A stretch of 64,000 bases of DNA, taken from NCBI RefSeq assembly GCF_000283155.1, contig NW_004454179.1:10070661-10134660 (forward strand). The letters run 5' to 3'. This stretch comes from Ceratotherium simum simum. Lineage: Eukaryota; Chordata; Mammalia; Perissodactyla; Rhinocerotidae. Below the pieces are notes generated by a model. That model was not told the DNA's origin. It saw only the letters and a list, made by a program, of their open reading frames with translations, and made no database searches. The first letter of the stretch is position 1, and every line of letters begins with the position of its first letter. Of this stretch, positions 35,818 through 57,790 are shown in pieces. A program made the translations under genes and the position numbers.

Positions 35818-35961
35818 TTAATCTCTTCTCTGACTGCTTTGCTTTTTCTTCTTCTTCACTGGCACTTCCTCCTTCCATCCCCAAACGTGATTATTCTTCA
35901 CATTCAGCCCTTGGTCTTGCTTCTTCTTGTTCTTTTCTCCAAATGGGTTGATCTCCTTCAT
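35818..35961 (-). other. Short Lys-rich ORF upstream of NDUFB8, unrecognised
   Basis: A 47-codon minus-strand ORF from ATG at 35,961 to TAA at 35,818-35,820. It is basic (NKKKQ near residues 11-15, VKKKKKQ near 35-41) and has an in-frame TAA directly before the ATG. I do not recognise it. It could be a remnant of a processed copy or chance. There is no splice or poly(A) evidence. Confidence 0.2.
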
Positions 35962-36534
35962 TTAGGTGAAGGGTGCAACACAAATCGGCCGGAATTGGGT
36001 CCTCAGTTTCAGTAAGTGTTTACATCTGAATGTTCCAGTCACCTCAACCTAACAAATGTAAAACCAATCCTAGCACCAGAGGCAGTTCTCGGGAGATCCC
36101 CTAAAGCCTCAGATTTACTAGGACTTGGAATAACAGATTTCAAGCAGGGCCACAATTAATAAACACTAGCTTAACAGGAGAATGGGAGACATTATTATGT
36201 TTGCATATGAATATGTTTTCACTTTATTTACACAAATGGGCTTTCCATAATTTACGCAGTATGAATATGCACGTATTTCCAGCAACTTTTAGGGTGATCA
36301 CTGTTTTGGAGCAGAATCCATTACTATAGACATTCTTGAATATATATCAAAGCAATAAAAACTGATATGTACTATTTGGTATATAAATTTTGAGGAGGAC
36401 TACTTCACAGAAACTTGCCCTCTTGTAAATGAGCATCACTAGTTGATGTTCAGAATAACTGGACAATATCTGCATTCAGTCACTAGCAAGCCCTGATCTA
36501 ATTTGGGTCAGAAACAGAGTAGGTCTTAGTTATT

Positions 36535-38545
36535 TATTTATATAAAGATATAATTCACATACCATAAAATTCACCCCTTTAAAGTGTACAATAAAGTGAT
36601 ATTTTGTATATTCACAAAGTTGTGCAACTATCACCATTATCTAATTCTAAAACATTTTCATCACCCCCAAAAGAAACCCGATATGCATTAGGGTATTTCC
36701 CCCACCCCTCACTGCCTAGCAACCACTAATCTACTTTCTGTCTCTATGGATTTGCCTATTCTGGACATTTTATATAAATGGGACCACACAATGTGTGGCC
36801 TTTTGTGTCTGACTTATGTCACTTAGTTTATGTCACTTAGGTCACTTAATTCACTTGTTTTCAAAGTTTGTCTGTGTTGTAGCATGTGTCAGTTCTTCAT
36901 TCCTTTTTATGGCCAAATAATATTCCATTATATGGATATACAACATTTTGTTTATATATTCATCAGTTGATGGACATTTGGGTTGTTTCCACTTTTTGGC
37001 TATTAAGAATAATGCTGCTGTGAACATTCTTATACAAGTTTTTGTGTGGATGTATATTTTCAATTCTCTTGGGTACATACTAGCAGTAGAATTGCTGGAT
37101 CATAGGGTGACTATGTTTAACTTTCTGAAAAACTGTTTTTCTAAGAAGCTGCATCATTTTACATTCCCACTAGTGGTGTATAAGGGTTCCAATTTCTCCA
37201 CATTATCACCAACACTTGTTATTATCTGTCTTTTTTATTATAGCCTTACTAGTGGATGTGAATGGCATCTCATTGTGGTTTTGATTTGCATAACCCTCTG
37301 ACTAAAGATGTTGAGCATCTTTTCATGCGTTTATTGGCTATGGTATATCTTCTTTGGAGAAAGGTCTCTCCAAGTCCATTGTCCATTTCTTAATTGGGTT
37401 TTCTTTATTGTGAAATTTTTGTTGTACGTCATTGTGGGTTGTCTTTTTATTGCATTGTAAGAGTTCTTTATGTATTCTAGACACAAATATCATATTTTCT
37501 CCCATTCTGTGGATTGTCTTTTCACTTTCTTGATGGCGTCCTCTGGGACCCCATTTTTATTCTGAAAGGTGTTGGAGTTTGTCAAAAGTTTTCTCTGTGT
37601 CTATTGAGATGATCATGTGGCATTTTTTTTCTTTTTCTTTTTAATTGAGGTATAATTGATATATAACGTTATATTAGTTTCAAGTGTACAACATAATGAT
37701 TCGATATTTGTATATATTTTGAAGTGATCATCACAATAAGTCTAGTTAACCTGTCACCATATATAGTTACAAAATTTTTTTCTCATGATAAGAACTTTTA
37801 AGTTTTAAGTTTGCAGCTTTCAAATATGCAATGCAGTATTATTAACTATAGTCACCATGCTGTACATTACATCCCCATGACATTTATAACTGTATGTTTG
37901 TACCTTTTAATATTTTTTTTCTTCTATCAATATGGTTAATTTTCAGATGTTGAACCAACCTTGCATTCCTAGAGTAAATCCTACTTTGTCATAGTATATA
38001 ATCATTTTTATATGGTGTCGATTTGGTTTGCTAGTATTTTGCTGAGGATTCTAGCATCTAAATTTATAAGGGATTTGGTGTGTAGTTTCCTTTTCTTGAG
38101 ATGTCTTTGTTTCATTTTGATATCAGGGTAACACTGACTTCCTAGAATGAGTTGGAAAGTGTTCCTTCCTCTTTTATTCTTTAAAAATTTGTGAAGGATT
38201 GGTGTTAATACTTTTTAAAATGTTTGGTAGAATTTATCAGTGAATCCATCTGGTCCTGGGCTATTCTTTGTAGAAAGTTTCTGATTCCTAATTTAATGTC
38301 TTTACTTGTTATAAATCTATTCAAAATTTCTATTTCTTCTTAAATCAGTTATGATAGTTTCTGCCTTTCTAGCAATTTGTCTATTTTATCTAGGTTATAT
38401 AATTTTTTGTAATACAATTGTTCATAGTATTCCCTTATACTCCTTTTTATTTTTGTAAAGTCAGTAGTAATATGCCTTCTTTCATTCCTGATTTTAGTAA
38501 TATGAATCTTCTTGGTCTAATTTATTCTTAATTCCCAATGTGACA
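36535..38545 (-). repeat. L1 LINE, minus strand, interrupted by a later L1
   Basis: On the minus strand it reads decayed ORF2 (reverse-transcriptase region at about 37,920-38,545; the C-terminal KKWKQPKCPSTDEYINKM... region at 36,851-37,078), then a 3' UTR ending GTGAATTATATC near 36,545. Several stops break it. Positions 37,621-37,915 belong to a separate insertion. Confidence 0.82.
37621..37915 (-). mobile_element. L1 3'-UTR fragment nested in the older L1
   Basis: The minus-strand sequence has the L1MA-type 3' UTR (CATGGGGATGTAATGTACAG, GTTGTACACTTGAAACTAAT) and ends in CAATTAAAAAG. It splits an ORF2 frame that resumes on both sides (GATCATGTGG / ATGTTGAACCAACC), so it arrived later. It is 5'-truncated. 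Confidence 0.75.
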
Positions 38546-38694
38546 TATTAATATATTCTTGTAAAAATTCAAACATTGCAGATAAAACTAAAGCCTTAAT
38601 TGCTACCACAGCCCCAAACCTTCCACAGAGGTAACCTCATTATCAGTTTTGTGTTGCATAGCTACTATGCAGCATAATTACATAATTAAGCCAG

Positions 38695-39338
38695 TGTATT
38701 AGTTTCCTATTGCCTCATAACAAATTACCATAAATTAAGCAGCCCAAAATAACACCAATTTATTATCTCAAATTTTCTATGAGTCAGGATTCCAGGCATG
38801 GGCTAGCTGGGTCACAGCTCAGGGTTTCACCAAGCTGAAATCAAGGTATTTGTTGGGGCTGCTTTTTCATCTGAGGCTCTGTGTCCTTTTCCAAGCTCAG
38901 TAGTTGTTGGCAGAATTCAGTTTCTTGCAGTTGTAGGACTAAGATCCCTCCTTTCTGGCTGGCTGTCAACCAGGAGCCTTTCTCAGCTCCTAGAGCCTAG
39001 CCACCATTCTCTGCCACATAGCGGTTTGCTCCTTCAAGCACAACAGGAGAGCTTCTTTGGCTTCAAATCTCTCTGACTTGTGTCTCTGACCACTAGACCC
39101 AGATTTAAAGAGCTAGAGTGATTAGGTCAGGCCCGCTCAGGAAAATCTCCTTTTGATTAACTCAGAGTGAACTGATTAAGAACTTGAATTACATTTTTGC
39201 CATATAATGTAACCTCATCGCAGGAGTGATACCCTATCATATTTATAAGTCCTGCTCTTATTCAAGGGGGAGACTTATATAGGGCATGTACACCATGGAA
39301 TGGAAATCTTTGGCTCCATCTTAGAATTTGGCCTCCCA
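38695..39338. repeat. Old interspersed repeat, class not assigned
   Basis: Begins TTAGTTTCCTATTGCCTCAT and ends CATCTTAGAATTTGGCCTCC, a pattern I have seen widely in mammalian genomes but cannot name with certainty. An ERE inserted at its end. Confidence 0.5.
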
Positions 39339-39553
39339 GGGCCGGCCCCGTGGCTTAGCGGTTGGGTGCACGCGCTCCACTGCTGGTGGCCCGGGTTCAG
39401 ATCCTGGGCGCGCACCGATGCACCACTTCTCTGGCCATGCTGAGGCTGCGTCCCACATACAGCAACAAGAAGGATGTGCAGCTATGACATACAACTATCT
39501 ACTGGGGCTTTGGGGGAAAAAATAAATAAATAAAATTATTAAAAAAAAAAAAA
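39339..39553 (+). mobile_element. ERE SINE, plus strand
   Basis: Same subfamily as the copy at 8169 (CTCTGGCCATGCTGAGGCTG), but with the usual tail GGGGGAAAAAATAAATAAAT. The 16-bp duplication AGAATTTGGCCTCCCA lies at 39323-39338 and 39554-39569. It is inserted at the end of an older repeat. Confidence 0.9.
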
Positions 39554-40182
39554 AGAATTTGGCCTCCCACAACCAGCCATAAGAACTGTCTAAGTAAGCA
39601 ATAGAAGTAATCAATAGGGCCTTTAATAACCCATATAAATTGTTTGAAAATGTGGGCTGTTCATGCTTGGCCACTAATGATAACATTGGTCCCATGACAA
39701 AAATATCTTCAAGTAGGAGAGATGGTGACACAGGCAGAAAATCCAAATGATGCTAAAGAAAAGAAGACCGTCTTTGATTTTAAAAGAATTCATCTTGCCA
39801 TATATCTTTCGCCTAGGCCTTCAGAGCAACCTTTACCCAACGTTTATCAATCAGACAATTGCTATTCCTTCTGATTTCCTTAGATAGGGCAAGAGTTTGC
39901 TTCTCTCCCTATCCATGAGTGTAAAGTTTAATGCCCCACTAAACTTGCCTCCTCCTTTGCCTCTTGTGTAGGCGTCGGCACAATGCGGCAGCAGTAACAT
40001 TTTGTGGATTGGTTAACCGAGTGATCACCCCTATTCAGTGGGACTAAAGGGGGACTAGCCGCAGGTCTTCAGGGGCGGAGCCTAGGGTGTAGAGCTGTAG
40101 GTCACCATTAGAAGGAGCTGCCCCGGGCGTCGGCTCCGCGTTCTTAGCGTCTCTGGACCGCTCTCTCTCGCAGCCCATCTCT

Positions 40183-48737
<8,555 letters not shown>

Positions 48738-49577
48738 CCTGCCGGGAGTCGAGGCCTCCTGCCAGGTGACTGCTAGCCCGTCCACACCGCTTCATTGATG
48801 AGGACAGGAGACTCCAAACGCTAGTATTGCACGCTGCACTTAATGGACTGGACTCTTGCCATGGCCCTGGAGGCAGGTGTTTAGGGCACGGCAGGGTAGT
48901 TGGCACTCCACTCCCATTTGGAGGGACTTCTGACCCTTGCCTCTGTGCCCCAGCGCCTTCTCTCCCTGCCCCCCTCAAGTCCTGCATTCAGTGTGTGGAG
49001 TCCCAGCTTCTGGGTGTCATCGTGTGTGTGTGTCAGTCGGTCAACCTCGGGCTGTGTGTGCATGCACACACGTATGTATCTGTTCCTCGCTCCCTCCGTC
49101 TGGGTCGTGGTGCCACTTCTGGCTCTCAGCCCTGTCTCCTACAACCTTAGTGCCTCAGCCTGAGAGAGAGGAGATGCTCTTGGACGCCCACTACATCTGG
49201 GCTGCAGGGCCAGAGCTGTCCTGACTGGAAGGAGGTCAGTCTGCTTCCTTCCAGTTTTCACAGAGTCATGCTCTAGGCTGAGTGGGAATGGCTGCTGGGA
49301 CTCTAATGGGAAGAGTGAGAGGGAGGCTTGCCTTTGAGAGCCTAGATAGCTTCCTACGAGAGAGATTTAGACAGGGTTCCACCTTGGACCTTCAAGCTCA
49401 AGCCATACATAGAAAAGAGCCTTGGGACACAACAACCAAGGATTGTGCTTAAGTTCCAAATTACAGACACACACAACATCTCTCTTTCAGCACCAGCTCT
49501 TGCTCCCTGTGCCAGGTACCAAGGGAGTCCTCCTAGCAGTGGGTTCTCTAGGTTCTAGGGGTGCAAGCCTCTGTGGA

Positions 49578-49600
49578 TGTGTGTGTGTGTGTGCACAGGT
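49578..49600. repeat. (TG)n tract in HIF1AN 3' UTR
   Basis: GGATGTGTGTGTGTGTGTGCAC, one of three TG-rich tracts in the first 1.7 kb after the stop (others near 49,020 and 50,363-50,392). Confidence 0.85.
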
Positions 49601-50804
49601 GTGTGCATATGTATCCACACTGGCCTGCCCCTCTGCTTACCAAGTTTCTCCACTGCTTAATCTTATCCAGTGGGACATACAGTGGGAGCCCCAGGGCGGG
49701 CGTGCCTGACCTAGCCTAAAGCTTTTAAACTCAATTTTAGCCATTGGATGTTGGTCAGGTCTCACCGCAACCTGCCTGAGGCTGGCTGGCTAGAGCCTCC
49801 AGGTCCCCTGACCCTCCTTGCCCAGGCCACATCCTCTACGTTTGCAGAGCTTCCTGGCTGAGTAGACAAAATGGGGTCAAGCTTAGGCAGCGAATGCACC
49901 ACCTATCATCCACCTCATGGCAAGGGCAAAAATGTAGCCTTGCCTCTTAAAGCCAGCACCTCCCCAAGACCCCACTGTAATGTTCCACAAACACCCTCAA
50001 AAGTCAGGGCAACTGGTGGAGCACAGAAGAGGAATTTTCTTTTCTGTTCATAGCTACTCATGGGAACCCCTCTCAGGGCTGCAGCTTACAGCTGGGCAGC
50101 TGTGCACTGCACAACTCAAAGGGCCATCATTCACATCTATTCAGTGGAAGTGGGGCCCCTGGAACTGGGCAGTATGGTGGCTCTGTGTCTTCTCACCTCC
50201 ACGCCCATCTCCATGCCCTTTCTCTCTGGAAGGAATGAGGAGTTGGAAGTCTCTGGGTTTATTTTTCCTTTTTTTTGCCAAAGGTTTACTTCCAGTGTCT
50301 GAGCTACAGCTCTTACCCCCGAAGCTCAGTTTACAGTTTCAGTGCACTGATGGACTGAGAGGATGTGTGTGTGTGCGTGTGCGCACCTATGTGTGTATTT
50401 TGGGGAGGGGTGTTTATTTTTAGTCCCCCATTCTGGGGTTCTCTGATGTAGTGTGGGTGTGCAAACATGGTACCTTCTCAAATGTAGTTCTTTCAAATAT
50501 AGCCAATGCTGGACAACGTGGTTGCAGTGATCTCCATCCTCCATCTCTGGGGAAAGAGGAGCGCAGCAGAGAAAACAAGGCAGACGGCGGAGAAACTTGA
50601 TCACAGTCACACTTTGAAAGATAGCAGATTATTTTCGTTCTCCTCAGCAGGTCTGCTGCATTCCTGGCTCAGCCCTCAAAGATGTGGGTGATGTGCCACT
50701 CAGCTAGTCATTGCTGGGTGCTGTGCTGACACAGGTCTGTCCTAAGGTGACTGAGAAGGAGGGCCCTTCACAGGATTGGTCCTGATCCTTGGGTAATATA
50801 GTAG

Positions 50805-50995
50805 TGACCCCTGATTATTAGACACTTAACATGTGCTTAGTGCTTTTATCTTTGTTCCTCACTACCCTGCAAGGTAGGTATTCTCATTTTACAGCTGAAG
50901 AAATGGGCTCAGAGAGATTAAGTGATTAGTGGCAATCAGGGCTTGAACTTCACGTTGTTTGGCTGCAAATGCACTGCTGCTCCCTTTCCACCAGA
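50805..50995 (+). repeat. MIR SINE
   Basis: TTCTCATTTTACAGCTGAAG and GGGCTCAGAGAGATTAAGTG mark the core. Confidence 0.7.
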
Positions 50996-53900
50996 CTGTT
51001 GATTATCCTTTCCTACCTTCTCCCTTGTACTACAGGCCATCCTCAGGTCTCACCCCACTGGGCAGTGTCTGGTGCAGGCAGGCTTAGCCCAAGAGGGTGC
51101 AGAAGATACAGCTCAGGGTGAAAGCCCTTTTGGGCTCCAGCCCAAAACATCTTGGGAAAACTGCTGGGAAGCCATATTAAGAGTTAAGAGCACTGGAAGG
51201 TGCTATGGGGAAACTGAGTTCTAGGTCCCCTTGCATTACTTGTGTGTCCTTGAATAGGTCCCACAACTTCTTCCAGCATGCTTCTGCGTCTATAGAATTG
51301 AAGATCAAGTTCTAGATGATCACTGAGAACCTTGATTCATGTTCTGCTGCCTCCTTTTCCCACAAGGAAGAGATCGAGGCTCTTCCTTTCACTTATTAGG
51401 TTAGGTCTGTTCAGGCTCAAATTCTGCTTGCAGCAGAGGAAACATCTCTTCTCTGTTGTTTCCTCCTGTCTTTGCCGGCAGCACGGAGGCAGACACACCA
51501 AGGGAAGGTGGGGGTTTAGGCCTGTATGGAATTGCAAAAAAGCACTGTGTTGCAAGCTCCCATTTTTACACCAGCAGGTACAAAGGAAACTGCTCTCTTG
51601 TGAAGTCAAATATTGGTGGGTTGGAGTTTGGGGGATTGAGGAGGGGCTGTTCTGGGCATCAGTTGAGCAGATGCCCAGGATGCCTGGGGGAGACCAGCTT
51701 CCCCTACAAATCAGAGCTCTAAATTACAAGGTTTTTACCAACGCGAACAGTTGGGGGAAGTCGTCTGCTCTCATTTGCGTAATGGTTTCTGTCACTGGTG
51801 ATTAGACACAGGATGAAGGAAAAGAAATTTGACAATTAGGAATGAGCGATCATTAATCTGTATCTGTTAGGAGACAGAGAAGGGAAGGATCCTTATCAAT
51901 GGGCCAGCCCAGTGTGGGGAGACCCACCCCCTTGCCCTCTAGAGACTCCTGGGCCACACACCCTTTCATTGTTCCCACAGGCAGGCTGAGCTGGTATTTC
52001 TTAACAAAGGCTAAGTGGGCCCAGTCCCCAGCCTGAGGTGGATACAGGAATGGACATCTACAGGCATGAGCCAACAGAGAGATGAGTGTCAAATGCAAGT
52101 GATAGGGCAAAGAATAACAATAGAATAGTTTTGCCATGTGTTTGCTGTTTGTAGGAAATGTTTTTGTAATCAACACTCCAGATACCCTACCTGTGACAAG
52201 TATTTGTTACTTGCCAGCACTGCAGGGTGCAGAGAAAACCTGGTCTTTATCCTCTGGGAGCTTCTGCTTAGCTGGAGAGGAAACCACACAAAACAACCAG
52301 AGGTTATGAAGCCATGTATCGTGCACACTGTGAGGATGAGATTAGAGACTGTTGAGAGAGGGGGAAGATCAGCAGAGAGCAAAGCTCTACCTCCAGACTC
52401 CTTCAGGCTCCTTCAAGCCCCTGGGCTCCCCAGGGAGGGACTCTTCACCCTAGGCCTCCCAGCAGTGTTGATTTTGATTTTCCCCCACGTTAGTACAGCT
52501 GTAGTTATATGGAGGGCACTGAGGCCCCTGCCCAGATGTCTGGGCAGCTGATGAGATTAGCAGGCTGAGTCTTAACGGTGTGGAGAGTCCCAGCTTGGAT
52601 CTTCCCAGGTCTCTGAGTTACCTCTCCTCCCTCTTCTGTCTCCTCAGATTTTAAGGACAATATTAATTTGCACCAGTTGCTATTTGTTCCTCAGTTTTGT
52701 GGCTTGTCTCTGGTGGGTTCCTTAGATCAGAGGCTCCCTCAAGGTTTGGGGGCCTGCAGGGGGGGTGGTAGTCTTTGTCTCCTCTCAGAATATCAACTTC
52801 CCACGGATGGAGCTGTGCTTTTCTCGTTGGTAAATTCCCACCTCTGAGTATTCCACCTTCAAAATCCAGAGCAGAGCTTAGTAGGGCTTCAGAGAATGGC
52901 CCTCAGTGACCAGTTTTACCCACACAGGGTGGGTGCTGTGATGCACCTAGAAATGGCTCCTGGGGTTCCAGAGGCCCTGGCCTTTCAGCCCCTGTCTCTG
53001 TTTTCCCTGGCACCCTCGGTGCTTGTCCTCCAGTCCCTGCCCACTTCTCTAGTGTCCTCTCAAACCACCTGCTCCACAGAGATGTTCCAGCTTCCCTTTC
53101 CAGAGCGCCTCCCATTTCTCCTGCTCAGCTTCCCCCCACCCAGTCTCTCCAGCAGCCCCTTCACCAAGGTCCTTTTTCTTAAACAGTTGCCTTTTCCTCA
53201 GAAGCTCCATGGCTGCAAGTGTTTGAATAGACTGTCTCTGGGATCCTTCTCCCTGGGGTCATCCTGTTCATCTTAGAGTCATCTTTCTTTTCTAACCTTC
53301 GATAGTTCTGTTTACTTACCCGCAGTTAGTCCATTTGTTCTGTGTCTCCTCTATCCTCTTGCTGTTCCTTTGTCAATTCATACATCCTGGTTTAGCTTTT
53401 CTAACTCTGGTGGCCCTTTCTGCTAATCTTCAGTCAGCTCTGTTTAACCCTCATAGGTCTTGGGATCTTCAGCCCTGCTGAGTACTTTGGGTGCATTTCT
53501 GGGGGACAAAGCCTGAGATACTGGCATCTTTGAGGCCCAGGGGCCTGCAGTCAGTGTGGCCTCCAGAGGTGGGTGAGGGGAGGGTACCTAGCGAGTCATG
53601 GACAGTGGAGAGCCAGTGAGGGGGGATTGGGCAGGAGATGCCCCAGGAGTGGGGCTGGGCCTGACAAGCCAGGGTGGAAGACCCGAAGTTTGTGTTTCCG
53701 TCTAAATGGGTCTGTGTCCTTGGGGTCCAACAATTCAGGGATGGTGGGCATTTTGTGAGTATCTCCTAATTTCTCTCAGGTGTCTGGCCATGCTCTGAGT
53801 CACCAAGTTTGGCTGACCTGTGCATTTCAGCATTTGCTGGAAGGGAAACAGCATATTAAGTTGTCATATGTCAGGAGTGGAGGTCTTGGATGAAAAAGGC

Positions 53901-54099
53901 CCTGGAAACGAGCAGCAGGAGAGAGGGACCCAGTGGTCGGCTTATACCCAGACGGTCTCTTCAGTCCCCCAAGTGTTTAAGTACAGTAGCTGATGAAAGA
54001 AGTTAAAAAACTGGGCCTTTCCTTCTTCTCCACCTAAAATCTGGTCTTAAGGTATTATTTTGGGAAGGAGCACGTGTCCTTTAATTTCCAATGAAAAAC

Positions 54100-54370
54100 A
54101 ATCTAGCATAGTGTTTAAAAGCATGGATTTTGGAGTCAGATGTCTTTGCTTTGGGTTTCTAGCTTTGCTACTTAGCAGCTGGGTTTGACCTTGTTGATTG
54201 ACTTAACCTCTCTGAGCCTCAGTTTTTTGAACTGTAATGATATGTGTGTGAGGGAAAGGGGCTGTTGAAAGTATCTACCTCAGGGATGTTGGATTAACCG
54301 AAACAATGTTTGTAAAGCGTTAGCACAGTGCCTGGCAAGCACTTAATAAATGGCTGTGGTGGTGGTGGTT
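54100..54370 (+). repeat. MIR SINE, near full length
   Basis: ATGGATTTTGGAGTCAGATG, CTCTGAGCCTCAGTTTTTTG and AGCACAGTGCCTGGCAAGC, ending in a short TGG run. Its AATAAA is part of the repeat. Confidence 0.8.
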
Positions 54371-55829
54371 ATATTTATTATGTGACTTATCTAGAAACTT
54401 GGCTTCAGTGATTTTTCTAAGCAGATTTCCGGTGATTCCTTCCCTATCAAGACAATCATAGGGATGAACACGGAAGTTAACCCTGGAGAAACCCATATTG
54501 AGTTGGAGGCAGACAGAAGAGCCTTGGTACTTAAACCATACTAGAGGGAGAGAAATAGAGAAGTGTCTGATGCCTTCTGACTAGTCAGCCAGACTTTACC
54601 ACTGTCCCCACCAGTCAGGGGGCAGGGTGAGAAGCTGTCAGGTGCAAGCTTTTCTTACACTGTGTGAGGGGTGAGGGCAGCCAAATGAGTTCCTGTTACA
54701 CCTTGAGAAGCTGTTGCCAACCTCACACCCTGAGGCACTGCAGCAGTCAAATCAGGCCCCCTTGGTTCAGTTTTATTCCATGCCCTTCAGAAGAGAATTC
54801 AGAAAAATATAAGACTGGGATCCTAATAGCTACCATTTGTGGAGCCACCCTGGAGTATTTCGGCTCCAGATCCTGTGCTAGTCCCTACCCATGTGCTCTC
54901 AGTTCAGTGGGGGCCACAGGCAGGAGTTAGCGTTACAGGTGCACAGAGGAGAAGCACCTGACAAGCTCAGCTGTTCACGGTAGGCTTCCTGCAGGAAGTA
55001 GTGTAGTCTCAGCTGCCATCTGGAAGATAACCAGGGGTTGGGGAGTAGTAAAAAGCATCAATTTCTCCTCTGGCTTCTCTCTCTCCCAGTCTCAAAACAA
55101 ACACTGCTCCTCCATGTTTAAGGATTTTGTTAGTCTCTGCTGGGAAATAGCCAGGCGATGGGCCCTAAAAAGAAGAAAACCCTTTGGTCAGCCACAGAAA
55201 TCTTTGAAAATCATTTTGGTTGCTGGCCCAGGTTTGTCCTGGAGTGCAGATGGATTGGACTGGCTCTTTTGTAGCCCCTCCACTGTCCTCTTCCTCAGAA
55301 GGCTGCATTTTGGCTTCTGGAGCCACCCTACTTGGAAGAGATGCTGGATCCAGTTACTCAGACATCAGCCCGAGAGAGATTCTGGCTGCCTGGAATTCTC
55401 AGCCTCTTGCACACTGAGATCCCACTGATCTCTTCAGTTCTACCCCACCTCCAGCCACTCCTCTCCCTCTACTCTGAGCCAAGCCCCTCCACAGTTCCCC
55501 TCTAGCCACTCACGTCTTGCCTCTGACCCTGGTCCCCAGCCCCATGGGTGAAGAAGAGTGCACTCTAGCTTGTGCCAGGCCGTCTCTGGACTGCAGGCCA
55601 TTGTGTAGTCATCGTGTGTTCACCTCTGGCTTCTAGATTTCTTTGGCTTTGAGCCTTGGAAGCTTTCTCTGGGCCCAGAAAATTTTGCTGTATTTTATTC
55701 AGTTTGCTTAAAAGCTGTTCTCACTTGGTCACTGAGGTCAATCCTGCCCTTCAGGGAGGCTCTGCTCCTTAACCGAAAATCTAAGCCACACCTTGGCTAG
55801 GTTTTTATTACCTCTTGAATATATAGTGT

Positions 55830-56050
55830 ATAGTGCAATATAGGGTAGTGATTGAGAGTAAGGGCTTTGCATACCTGGCTTTGAATCCTAGATCTGTCAT
55901 TCTACGTGACGTTGGGCAGTGACAAACTACCTGAAACTCAACCTTTTCGTATGTATGGAGATTACATTACCTACCTTCTCAGGGTCACATGAAATAAGGT
56001 ATGTAAAGAAAGGCTTAGCAGAGTGACTTCCCTAGGAAGGGCCCAGTTGT
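55830..56050 (+). repeat. MIR SINE
   Basis: GCATACCTGGCTTTGAATCC, CTAGATCTGTCATTC and AGGGTCACATGAAATAAGG. Confidence 0.65.
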
Positions 56051-57139
56051 CGTTGGCTTCCGGTGGCCCCAGCCCTTCTTTCAAAGCCTTTACCTCTTCC
56101 CTGTCTAGCTTTCGGACTAAGGTCCTGCTTCTGGTCTCAGGGTGAGTCTAGTTGTTGGCTCACGAGCAGAGCAGAAGTATGAACATAAACTTTCCTGCTC
56201 ATGTTACCAGTCCCTACCCCTTCTCAGTGACCTCTCACTCACAGGGACCCTATCACAGTGCCATCGCTGGGGAATGGTCTTCCAAAATTTCTATAATATT
56301 AAAAACCTGAAACACACTGTGAGTAAAAATAGAAGACCTCAGGGCATGTCTTTTGCCCAACAGGATAAGAGGCACTAAAGGTGTGTGTGTGAGCTGGAGG
56401 TACAGCGGGCAGGGATGCAGGAGACGAGGAGATTGGTGCAGAGGCTGCCGTGCTAGTCTAGAGGCAGGAGGACCATGGGTTTGAGAAGGTTCCCTCCAAG
56501 TTTTTGAATAGTGAGCTTTTGACTATGTTTTTTGAGCAAAACCCCCTCCAGTTTACGATCTGTGTGATCACTATTCTCACAAGGGCTGTGTGATGTCTTG
56601 ACAAGGACAGAGGCGGTGGATGTCCCTCCTGGGTTTGAATCCTTATTTGCCACTTCCTAACTCTGTAACCTTAGGTAAGTTAAGGTCTCTAGGTCTCGGC
56701 CGCTTCACCTGTGAGGGGTGGGAAATAGCACATGGCTTGCAACTTTGTCATGAGGGTTTGTGATAATGTTTTTAAAACACCCAGTTCAGTATGGGCACTC
56801 AGGAAACGGTTTATTACGAAGACCAAGTGTCTGTGGACAGTGTTTAGTTAGTGCTTGGAGAGAAAGGAACTGCTGGCAGCAGAGCTTTTCTGATCTTCCT
56901 CTGACTCCCAAGGTACGATGCTCACAGTGGAATCACAGAGGAGATGACTTGGGGTGGGGTAAGCAAAATGGAAAAGATCATAAGGTTGTGGAAGAGACTG
57001 CAAGTCCGTGAAAAGCAAGGCTGGGGACAAAGATGGTTTTACTAGGATGGGGTCTTGAGGAACAGAAGCAGACACCTAGGCTCTAGGTTACCAGCTGATC
57101 CCCAGAAGAACAAAGGAAATGGGGCGGGAACGTGTCTGT

Positions 57140-57370
57140 GGAGTACACAGTGGCTGAGTGGAAAGAACACAAGGTTCAGGGGCAGTGAACCTACGTGTGA
57201 ATCTTGGATGTACTTTTCCCAGGCTGGGTGATTTTGGGCATGTCCATCTCTCTCTGCTTCAGTCCCTTCATCTTTAATGTTGGCTAATAATACTGCTACC
57301 TTCCTTACAGGGTTGATGGGACAGTTTGTGTGAAAATGCTGTGTAAACCAAGCACTATATGTTGTGTTGT
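57140..57370 (+). repeat. MIR SINE
   Basis: CTACGTGTGAATCTTGGATG, CTTCATCTTTAATGTTGGC and TTACAGGGTTGATGGGACAG. Confidence 0.65.
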
Positions 57371-57554
57371 TTTTGGGGTGGGGGTTTAGGAGAGCTTTTC
57401 TGGAGTGGGTGGGTCACAGAATTGCAGAAGTGCACAGATTAGAGCCTCCCACATTTCCAGCGGGAGATAATAAAGCAGCATTTCCCACTAAAACACTGTT
57501 CTTTCACTCTGCCAACATTTGACTAGTAAGGATTTTGTTTTGATTTAAGAAGGA

Positions 57555-57790
57555 AAAGCAGTGTGATGAGAAAAGGGCATAAGTTTTGGAGTTACGTGGA
57601 CTGGGTTTGAATCTTGGTTTCACCATTCCCAACACTGGGATGGTCAGATTTCTTGCTGTCTCTGAGCTTTGATTTCCTAACAGGTCTCCTCCTGTGGCTA
57701 TTGGGAATTACTGAGCACCTCAAGTGAAACAACTCAGTGCCTAGTGCCTACCCAGTAAGTGCCCAATAAATGTTAGTTCCCTTTCTTTCA
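57555..57790 (+). repeat. MIR SINE
   Basis: TTTTGGAGTTACGTGGACTGG, GTTTGAATCTTGGTTTCACC and TGCCCAATAAATGTTAGTTC. The AATAAA belongs to the repeat tail. Confidence 0.7.

Noticed and set aside
36851..37078. 75-codon ORF with KKWKQPKCPSTDEYINKM
   Set aside because: It is a decayed C-terminal piece of L1 ORF2, not a host gene.
54341..57772. AATAAA hexamers at about 54,345 and 57,766 as gene ends
   Set aside because: Both fall in MIR tails (CTTAATAAATG, CCCAATAAATG) and lack other support.
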